This document shows, piece after piece, positions 1 through 5,186 of a DNA stretch of 7,798 bases; the stretch's first letter is position 1; each line of letters opens with the position of its first letter. The position numbers were made by a program, and so were the translations under genes. The DNA is taken from positions 1 through 7,798 of the forward strand of contig PNNU01000145.1 in the NCBI GenBank assembly GCA_013824385.1, written 5' to 3'. This stretch comes from Anaerolinea sp. (GTDB lineage Bacteria > Chloroflexota > Anaerolineae > Anaerolineales > Anaerolineaceae). The notes beneath the pieces are model-generated. The model saw only the letters and a program-made list of their open reading frames with translations, had not been told where the DNA came from and made no database searches.

Positions 1-398
1 GTCGCCATGCCAGTCAGCATCAACCCATAACTTAAACGCCGCGTAAAACGCCAACCCTGCCCGCGGGAAATTTCAATCAGCATCCCTGCCCCCGCCAGCC
101 CAGGAACCAGGCTCAAACCTGCCAGCCAGAAAAAATGTTCCGGAATAAGGATGCGCAAGGTGAAAGTTGCACTCATTCCGAGCAGCGCCCCCGCCAGAAC
201 AAACGGACCTGAAACCGCAGTCTGCCAGCCGTACAAGATTAACCCCGCTCCAGCGGCCACAAATAAAATTGGCAAAAACACCGGTGCCCACCATCCATTT
301 TGAGCAGCCACTGCAGCGGTTATAAAGCGCCAAATGCCAATCATCAGCATGACGATCAACGCTCCAAACCAAACAGGCTGCTGGCGGGTCACAGTCAT
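1..398 (-). CDS. Partial multi-pass membrane protein of unknown function (N-terminal part)
   Basis: Read on the minus strand from an ATG at 398-396, the frame stays open to the window edge and gives about 132 residues, so the C-terminus is missing. The translation begins MTVTRQQPVWFGALIV and has about four hydrophobic stretches, near residues 10-30, 40-58, 62-80 and 94-112. They are separated by short loops with Trp, Arg and Gly, as expected for an integral inner-membrane protein. A GGGAG lies just upstream; it is very close to the ATG and better spaced for an in-frame GTG two codons later, so either start is possible. I do not recognise the family. The gene is visibly GC-richer than everything to its right and points away from the peptide cluster, so it is probably an ordinary chromosomal neighbour. 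The overlapping frame ending at 477 is Cys/Trp-rich and looks like a shadow. Confidence 0.72.
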   Translation of the reverse strand, partial: MTVTRQQPVWFGALIVMLMIGIWRFITAAVAAQNGWWAPVFLPILFVAAGAGLILYGWQTAVSGPFVLAGALLGMSATFTLRILIPEHFFWLAGLSLVPGLAGAGMLIEISRGQGWRFTRRLSYGLMLTGMA

Positions 399-451
399 TC
401 TCCCGCCAAAGGTGCAATGATGACGGATATGGTGAAAGATGGTTTAATGCG

Positions 452-457
452 ATTATA
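452..457 (-). promoter_or_regulatory. Candidate -10 box for the leftward membrane protein gene
   Basis: The minus strand reads a perfect TATAAT here, about 54 bases upstream of the ATG at 398. No good -35 hexamer lies 16-18 bases further upstream; the best is TTATGT-like. It is therefore a -10 candidate only. Confidence 0.35.
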
Positions 458-477
458 CGGCAACATGGTCTATACAT

Positions 478-1072
478 AACGAGGAAACATAAGCAAAGTT
501 GCGTAGAAAAAAAATTAACCTAAAAAAGATAACGGCTGTTCCTTAAGGATAGCGATCACTTTTTAGGTCATTATTTTAGCATTGCTTTCAATTGTGTTTT
601 TCATTTCACTTACATTCACAAGCATAAACATGGCGAACCTCATTTTTGGGTTTTGCTGGAATTCGTTTCATTACAACCGTTGTTCCATTATGACGAAGAC
701 CTCTCGAACTGAGCAATATGCTCAATGGGTTTTCTCCTGGTAGTGAGAAAGTACTAACACCTTAGGCATAGGGTGACCTTACTTGTGTTGTGCGTAGTCA
801 TACTCGATGACTCAGACACATCAACAGCGGCCTGGATGGCGTGAAAGCAAATATCACACTCCTGTTTTGAATTAACTTGAAAAGTACCTGTGTTACTGCT
901 GCATTGAGCAGCAATTGATGATATTTGTCAATTGTAAAACGGCGCTCACTATGTCAAGATTTTGTCAGTGTGATAGGATATGGCTCTTGCTTTTAGGATT
1001 TTCTTGCTGATGCCGCCTAGCCACCACGGACGCAGCCAGTAGGGTTTTCTTTGACAAAAAGTATAGGTAAAC
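478..1072. other. Intergenic region of about 600 bp with no convincing gene
   Basis: I see no ORF on either strand with a good ribosome site and protein-like composition. Short open stretches exist, such as a start-less minus-strand frame at 606-761. A small inverted repeat (AGTCAT / ATGACT with a 5-base loop) lies at 796-812. The hexamer TTGTCA occurs at 925-930 and 962-967, and its near-inverse TTGACAA at 1051-1057. The last resembles a -35 box but is too close to the ATG at 1073 to serve the protease gene. No convincing promoter for the protease could be assigned. The region may be decayed sequence at the edge of an acquired island. Confidence 0.5.
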
Positions 1073-2245
1073 ATGAAAAAAATAATGCTCATCACAAACT
1101 TGTTATTGGTCATCATCCTTGGTTCATGTGCACCTGCAACTTCACCAACTCCAACGATAATTTTACCCACACTTACTCTTCACACCATTCCGATAGCAAC
1201 GATCTCCAGTCTTCACTCCGAGGTTCCATATACCCAGGATGGGTTGATTATTGAACCATACCTGGATGTACGAAACAAAGATTTATCCGCCGTAAATATA
1301 AATCTGGGTGAACAATTGATTGAAACCTTATGGTTCGATCAAACTACGATATGGTCCGAACAAGATAAGGCGGTAGCGCAACATATCTTGAAACTTGCCA
1401 TGAATCCCGGCTTGGGAGTGCGTGGTTTGCATGCGGAAGGCATAACGGGTAAAGGTGTAATTGTCGCGATTATTGACCAATATATGGCATTAGATCACCC
1501 AGAATTTCAAGGGAAAATCGTCAAATATCACGATGTAGCAACAGATGCACACGAAGGTTTTGGAAGCATGCACGGACCCGCTGTTACCAGTTTACTAGTC
1601 GGTGAAAATGTCGGAACAGCTCCGGGCGCAAAGGTTTATTTTGTGGCAGTGCCCTCCTGGTTGTTAGATGCACAATATTATGCAGACGCACTGGACTGGA
1701 TTATTGCCGAGAACGAAAAGCTGCCTGCAGAAAGTAAAATCCGCGCGGTTTCTGTATCAGCCGCGCCATCGGGTTTATGGTCTCCATTTATCAAGAATAA
1801 GGATGCGTGGGATGACGCCTACCAACGGGTGACAAAGGCGGGCATTCTTGTATTGGACGCTACATTCGAAAATGGAATTACTTCCCCTTGTCACTACGAC
1901 TTGCACGATCTTGACAATGTTGCAAAATGTATCCCGGACTGGCCTGGCCCGTTAGATTCTCCGCACAAGCGGATATTTATCCCAACTTCACGCAGGACTT
2001 CAGCAATGGAGAATTTCGAGGAAGCGATTTTCTCTTATCAATATACTGGACAGAATGGTGGACTAAGTTGGTCCATTCCTTATTTGACGGGCGTGCTGGC
2101 CATGGGCTGGCAGATCAATCCCGGCCTATCGAGCTCTCAGCTTTTGGATATTTTGTATGCTTCTGCGCAAGCGACTGTAGACCAAGCCAATATTATCGAC
2201 CCTAAGGCTTTTATAGACAGTGTTCGACTTACGGTCAGCGAATAA
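1073..2245 (+). CDS. S8 family (subtilisin-like) serine protease, predicted lipoprotein
   Basis: This 390-residue protein is a subtilase predicted to be lipid-anchored outside the cytoplasmic membrane. Residues 1-18 form a signal peptide ending in the lipobox L-G-S-C, with Cys19 as the lipidated residue. A Pro/Thr/Ser-rich tether follows (about 20-45), then a prodomain-like region (about 55-115). The catalytic domain starts after ITGKGVIVAIID. The triad is visible: Asp135 in AIID, His167 in MHGPAVTSLL and Ser332 in GLSWSIP, which corresponds to the usual GTSMATP. Asn267 (ENG) is the likely oxyanion residue, although its surroundings differ from the usual AAGN. The ribosome site is weak (TAGG, 5 bases before ATG). 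It lies upstream of the proteasome-like gene and the Cys-rich precursor, with a 344-bp gap. Known family role: endopeptidase. Inferred role: trimming the exported peptide or removing its leader; general secreted proteolysis is the alternative. Confidence 0.9.
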   Translation: MKKIMLITNLLLVIILGSCAPATSPTPTIILPTLTLHTIPIATISSLHSEVPYTQDGLIIEPYLDVRNKDLSAVNINLGEQLIETLWFDQTTIWSEQDKAVAQHILKLAMNPGLGVRGLHAEGITGKGVIVAIIDQYMALDHPEFQGKIVKYHDVATDAHEGFGSMHGPAVTSLLVGENVGTAPGAKVYFVAVPSWLLDAQYYADALDWIIAENEKLPAESKIRAVSVSAAPSGLWSPFIKNKDAWDDAYQRVTKAGILVLDATFENGITSPCHYDLHDLDNVAKCIPDWPGPLDSPHKRIFIPTSRRTSAMENFEEAIFSYQYTGQNGGLSWSIPYLTGVLAMGWQINPGLSSSQLLDILYASAQATVDQANIIDPKAFIDSVRLTVSE

Positions 2246-2433
2246 TATTTCAGATTATTTATGTGTCGAAGGCAGCAAGTATGATTAATATTATGATTTG
2301 AGCTTCAAGCAAATGGACATTTGAGAACCGAGAAAGGCTTCATGTTCACTTCACGTCTTGGATTGTTACGACGAATATTCAGTCTAGCGTGAAGACGTAA
2401 GCGGTTCGCATCCATGCGATAATTGGGTACCTT

Positions 2434-2467
2434 TGACAAAAATAATTGCAATTCGTGATTTTTGTCA
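2434..2467. repeat. Perfect 10-bp inverted repeat, candidate operator
   Basis: TGACAAAAAT (2434-2443) is the exact inverse of ATTTTTGTCA (2458-2467), with a 14-base centre that contains the palindrome AATTGCAATT. A consensus -35 hexamer TTGACA (2433-2438) overlaps the left arm, but no good -10 follows at 16-18 bases. The symmetry, AT-rich arms and position upstream of the Ntn-hydrolase gene suit a dimeric regulator site. No long T-tract follows directly, so a terminator is less likely. Confidence 0.45.
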
Positions 2468-2498
2468 CTTGAAAATATGAGACCAGAAAGGTACTCTC

Positions 2499-2588
2499 AT
2501 GTCATTGTATCCTTGGATCGGGGGTAAATTGAGGACCAACTACACATGGTTTCGATTTACATTATGGATTAGTCCTAGGGACTATTAA
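2499..2588 (+). CDS. Possible 29-residue small ORF abutting the proteasome-like gene
   Basis: An ATG at 2499 is preceded by AAAGG (2487-2491) with a 7-base gap, which is good spacing. The frame encodes 29 residues (MSLYPWIGGK at the start, ending ISPRDY) and stops with TAA at 2586-2588, one base before the GTG start of the next gene. The peptide is rich in aromatic residues (Trp, Tyr, Phe). I recognise no family. It could be a translated leader that couples ribosomes into the Ntn-hydrolase gene, a small protein, or chance. It is supported only by the ribosome site and the tight spacing. Confidence 0.3.
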   Translation: MSLYPWIGGKLRTNYTWFRFTLWISPRDY

Positions 2589-2589
2589 A

Positions 2590-3384
2590 GTGACCATTAC
2601 AGTTTCAGTCTTGGTCCCGGATGGAATTGTCTTGGCAGCAGATAGCCGTCAAGTTATTAGTTCGCCATCCGGACAATTGCGAGCGGATTCAGACAATGCT
2701 AATAAGATACATCAACTTAGCTCACATTTAGCAGTTCTTACTCTTGGACAAGGGAATTTTTATTCGAACAAAATGGAGTCGCCTCAATCAGTTGGCGAGT
2801 TTTTTTGCCTTACTTCGACTAGCTTACCAAAAAACAGCACAGCAAAGAACTCTGCAGTATATTTTCATCAGAAGATAACTCGTAGGTTGAACAAACATCG
2901 CCTAGCTACTAAAGATGAGAAAGCTGGTCTGGTTTTTTACATTGCCGGATATGGCAAGAATGAGAATATTGGCGAATTATACCGTTGTCAGGTTCCCGGA
3001 AATGTAACTTTAGAACGCAGAACCAACGATGCTGGCGTGGTATGGGAGGGCGAGAGTATTTTCATTAATCGCTTGATTTTAGGATACGACCCACGGTTAT
3101 TTGATCAGTGTTTACTGTTAGGAACTGATTCTGGGCAAATCCAAGAATTACATCAAACAGGTAAGGGATTACAACTTTTCATAAATTTTCAAACTATGCC
3201 CTTGCAAGATGCAGTGGATTTAGCTGTCTTTTTAGTGCAGTTAACAATTAACTGCCAGAAATTTTCGAATGGAACTGTTAGTTTTCCCGGCCAGTTTCCT
3301 ACATGTGGAGGGAAAATTGATGTGGCTGTCATTACTAAATCACAGGGTTTTCAATGGTTGCAAAGAAAGCAGCTGGCTATTTAA
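2590..3384 (+). CDS. Proteasome beta-subunit-like Ntn (N-terminal nucleophile) hydrolase
   Basis: The 264-residue product resembles proteasome beta subunits at both ends. It starts at GTG 2590, which places Thr directly after the initiator Met. After Met removal the N-terminus is TITVSVLVPDGIVLAADSR, the same pattern as the beta-subunit start with nucleophile Thr1. Asp falls exactly at position 17 of the processed chain, and a Lys in NANKIHQL (Lys39 with Met) matches proteasome Lys33 after a 5-residue insertion. The C-terminal part contains GGKIDVAVITK (about 240-250), which closely matches the archaeal beta-subunit strand GGMIDVAVIT. There is no propeptide. A ribosome site (AGGG, 2577-2580) lies 9 bases upstream. 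It is longer than a typical HslV or mature beta subunit and belongs with the poorly characterised bacterial proteasome-like proteins, not classical 20S proteasomes; no alpha subunit or ATPase is nearby. Located 95 bp before the precursor gene, it is a candidate cytoplasmic leader peptidase or quality-control protease (inference). Confidence 0.82.
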   Translation: MTITVSVLVPDGIVLAADSRQVISSPSGQLRADSDNANKIHQLSSHLAVLTLGQGNFYSNKMESPQSVGEFFCLTSTSLPKNSTAKNSAVYFHQKITRRLNKHRLATKDEKAGLVFYIAGYGKNENIGELYRCQVPGNVTLERRTNDAGVVWEGESIFINRLILGYDPRLFDQCLLLGTDSGQIQELHQTGKGLQLFINFQTMPLQDAVDLAVFLVQLTINCQKFSNGTVSFPGQFPTCGGKIDVAVITKSQGFQWLQRKQLAI

Positions 3385-3479
3385 TATGAGTAAAGAAAGG
3401 AGCATATAGAACACCGAATTTTTTCGCTAGAGAGTAGAAAGCAACATATTCGATTCGTTTAGAAAAATGGGAGGGTCAC

Positions 3480-3797
3480 ATGAAGGATCGTCGTTTTGAA
3501 ATCAGCAGGGAACAAACCTTGCGACTAGCAGAATTACGTGACTTTCTGGCGAAATCTTCATCTGAAGATGCTGCCAATAACGTTGAATTTCCGACCGCGC
3601 ATTATCGCTCCTGCGCCGAGTGCAACTTTGGTTGCACAGGCAATTGTGTAGGAAGTTGTAATTGGGATTGTGGTAGTGATTGCACGGGGAGGTGTGCAGG
3701 CACTGCCCAGCTCAACTGTAGCATTTGTGGAACAGGGAATTGTGTTCAAACTTGTGCCAACGGTTGTGGACTCGCTTGTTACCTCTTAGGCGGTTAA
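3480..3797 (+). CDS. Cys-rich RiPP precursor peptide (44-residue leader, 14-Cys core)
   Basis: This 105-residue peptide has two sharply different halves. Residues 1-44 contain no Cys and are charged and helix-prone (start MKDRRFEISREQTLRL), typical of a leader. Residues 45-105 hold 14 Cys at 45, 48, 52, 56, 60, 64, 68, 72, 80, 83, 88, 92, 96 and 100. Nine of the thirteen intervals are exactly C-x3-C, with small and polar residues (Gly, Asn, Ser, Thr, Asp) between them, and the chain ends YLLGG. The core looks like two modules, each opening with CxxC (45-72 and 80-100). A strong ribosome site (GGGAGGG, 3469-3475) sits 4 bases before the ATG. The leader has no GG processing site. A radical SAM/SPASM gene downstream makes this the likely substrate, in the manner of ranthipeptide and Clo7bot-like Cys-rich precursors. 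Alternative: an unmodified metal-binding or disulfide-rich protein. Confidence 0.85.
   Translation: MKDRRFEISREQTLRLAELRDFLAKSSSEDAANNVEFPTAHYRSCAECNFGCTGNCVGSCNWDCGSDCTGRCAGTAQLNCSICGTGNCVQTCANGCGLACYLLGG
3636..3755 (+). repeat. Internal duplication within the precursor core
   Basis: Bases 3636-3659 and 3732-3755 are in-frame direct repeats identical at 19 of 24 positions. They encode TGNCVGSC (residues 53-60) and TGNCVQTC (residues 85-92). This supports growth of the core by duplication of a Cys module. Confidence 0.6.
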
Positions 3798-3857
3798 TAC
3801 TGTGATTGTTTTCTTGATATTAGTCAAGATCCCAACTTGATTGCGAGGAAAACACAC

Positions 3858-3908
3858 ATGCTCGTTTCAGTACCAGTAATTCCAATTGATAAAGCGTGGC
3901 CAGAGTGA
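3858..3908 (+). CDS. Possible 16-residue leader-type ORF between precursor and maturase
   Basis: An ATG at 3858-3860 is preceded by GAGGA (3845-3849) with 8 bases between, a good ribosome site. It encodes MLVSVPVIPIDKAWPE and stops at TGA 3906-3908. The stop is 14 bases before a large stem-loop or pseudoknot that leads into the maturase ribosome site. A tiny translated ORF before an RNA structure recalls leader-peptide attenuators, but no run of regulatory codons is obvious. It could equally be chance. Confidence 0.3.
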   Translation: MLVSVPVIPIDKAWPE

Positions 3909-3922
3909 GTGCAAGAAGCTTG

Positions 3923-3975
3923 GTCTCTTAAAGCTTTAAGGTAGGGTAATCCCAAGAGACTGGCTTACCCTACCT
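3923..3975 (+). promoter_or_regulatory. Strong RNA stem-loop, possible H-type pseudoknot, upstream of the maturase
   Basis: AGGTAGGGTAA (3939-3949) is the exact inverse of TTACCCTACCT (3965-3975), an 11-bp stem with a 15-base loop. Inside the loop AAGAGAC (3954-3960) is the exact inverse of GTCTCTT (3923-3929), which lies 5' of the stem. The order a-b-a'-b' is that of an H-type pseudoknot, or of two competing hairpins. A 14-bp palindrome (CTTAAAGCTTTAAG, 3927-3940) overlaps the left side. No T-run follows, so it is not a standard intrinsic terminator. It ends 19 bases before the AAGGAG of the maturase. It could protect the precursor mRNA 3' end, attenuate transcription or control maturase translation, which would keep precursor in excess over enzyme. 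Confidence 0.6.
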
Positions 3976-3993
3976 CTCAGCATATTCTGCGAT

Positions 3994-3999
3994 AAGGAG
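3994..3999 (+). promoter_or_regulatory. Ribosome binding site that sets the maturase start at 4008
   Basis: AAGGAG lies 8 bases before the ATG at 4008-4010. An in-frame GTG at 3999 overlaps this ribosome site and cannot use it, so the ATG at 4008 is the better start. Confidence 0.8.
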
Positions 4000-4007
4000 T
4001 GATTCTT

Positions 4008-5186
4008 ATGCCAAAATACGACATTTTTTCAAAGCTGAGGACCCAGGAGAAAAAACAACAAACTGTGACTTTAACTTTGACTGAAGACTGCAATCTCCGC
4101 TGTCGTTATTGTTATGAACCCAATAAGTCACGTGATCGTTATATGAGTCTTGCTACTGCCCAAAAGGTAGTTATTGAATATATGGAAAAAGAAAACGAAT
4201 TTGATGGAGTGCAGTTTGACTTTTTTGGCGGCGAACCAATGCTGGCGTTTGACTTAATACGGGAGTTAGTAGATTGGTTCCATACACGATCGTGGAGAAA
4301 AGAACATCTCTTTTTCATAGGGACAAATGGGACAATTCTTACAGAAAAAATGAAATCCTGGTTGGTCCAGAATAAGGATTGTGTTTGGTTGGGGATCAGC
4401 CTCGATGGGAATAAAATAGCACACGATCTCAATCGGAGCAACTCCTATGATCTGTTGATGAGAAACTTGCCCTTTTTTAGGGAGAACTGGCCTACTCAAC
4501 CAGCCAAGATGACTATTAGCGCGGAGACAATCCCTTATGTAGCTGAAAGTATAATCGAGCTGGAAGAAATGGAAATCCCATTTAGTGCAAACATTGTCTT
4601 CGAGGATATATGGGGTACTCCAGAACAAAAGGTTGCCTTACTTGATATATATGCACAACAACTTGATCGCCTAGTTGAGTATTACGTAGTTCATTCTGAT
4701 CTCGTTCCAGCCCGCATTGTAGATCTTCGGCCGGAGTTTGCTACAAATGAGAGAAAAGGGGATGACGATATTGGTGAAGACTGCGTTCGCTATTGTGGAG
4801 CCGGTCATGAAATGGTTGTAATCGAAGTTGATGGAACTAAGTCCCCGTGTCATCGCTTTTCTTCATGGGTAACCGGAAAACCAGTACCTAATAATTTGGT
4901 AAACCATCAAAAATCATGGGGGCCTAAAAAATGTGCGGCGTGCAGGTGGAACAAAATTTGTGCTACTTGTGCGGGATTCAACTGGCAAATTAATGGAGAT
5001 TCCGGGGTGCGAACAGTATATCATTGCGAAGCATTCAAGTTAGAATTACAAGCTTCTGCAAAGCTCCATGTGTTGAGGCTATTACAGCAGAAACCGGAAG
5101 ATATAGCCAACCTCACACCAGAAGAAGCCCTTCTGACGAAGCGTAGAATTGATGAATTGCTCGCGATAGCAGAAAATGGAGTTTAA
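4008..5186 (+). CDS. Radical SAM/SPASM peptide maturase
   Basis: The 392-residue enzyme carries the radical SAM motif C28-x3-C32-x2-C35 (CNLRCRYC), which binds the 4Fe-4S cluster that cleaves S-adenosylmethionine. GGEP (74-77), the GTNG near 105-108 and SLDG (131-134) are further family landmarks. A C-terminal SPASM domain for auxiliary Fe-S clusters runs from about 259 to 340: C263-x12-G-x4-C281, then C309-x2-C312-x5-C318-x2-C321 and C340, with an extra C259. The CX5CX2C spacing differs by one residue from the common CX5CX3C. Only 27 residues precede the first cluster Cys, so there is no room for an N-terminal RRE leader-binding domain; a helical tail (about 345-392) follows SPASM. Such enzymes install thioether, C-C or related crosslinks in RiPP cores. 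The adjacent 14-Cys peptide suggests thioether chemistry as in ranthipeptides (inference). The gene overlaps the exporter by 11 bp. Confidence 0.93.
   Translation: MPKYDIFSKLRTQEKKQQTVTLTLTEDCNLRCRYCYEPNKSRDRYMSLATAQKVVIEYMEKENEFDGVQFDFFGGEPMLAFDLIRELVDWFHTRSWRKEHLFFIGTNGTILTEKMKSWLVQNKDCVWLGISLDGNKIAHDLNRSNSYDLLMRNLPFFRENWPTQPAKMTISAETIPYVAESIIELEEMEIPFSANIVFEDIWGTPEQKVALLDIYAQQLDRLVEYYVVHSDLVPARIVDLRPEFATNERKGDDDIGEDCVRYCGAGHEMVVIEVDGTKSPCHRFSSWVTGKPVPNNLVNHQKSWGPKKCAACRWNKICATCAGFNWQINGDSGVRTVYHCEAFKLELQASAKLHVLRLLQQKPEDIANLTPEEALLTKRRIDELLAIAENGV

Larger units (their letters stand above)
2246..2589. other. Spacer between protease and proteasome-like gene: inverted repeats, possible small ORF
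   Basis: No large gene is present. ACGTCTT at 2353-2359 is the inverse of AAGACGT at 2392-2398, a 7-bp pair with a long loop and no T-tract, so it is not a clear terminator for the protease gene. The stronger repeat (2434-2467) and a possible 29-codon ORF (2499-2588) are listed separately. The gap and these elements suggest that the proteasome-like gene has its own control rather than simple read-through from the protease. Confidence 0.5.

Noticed and set aside
73..477. 134-codon minus-strand frame
   Set aside because: It overlaps a better frame (1-398) that encodes a coherent membrane protein. The 134-codon frame is rich in Cys and Trp with no recognisable pattern, so it is a shadow.
1051..1056. 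TTGACA as -35 box of the S8 protease gene
   Set aside because: A -10 box at normal spacing would fall on the start codon itself (1073-1078), which reads ATGAAA. It cannot drive this gene.
3386..3409. 7-codon ORF and orphan AAAGGAG (3396-3402) before the precursor
   Set aside because: The ORF is too short to support, and no start codon lies at proper distance after the ribosome-site-like sequence. The precursor has its own strong site at 3469-3475.
3999..4007. GTG at 3999 as start of the radical SAM gene
   Set aside because: The codon overlaps the AAGGAG ribosome site, which is correctly spaced for the ATG at 4008.
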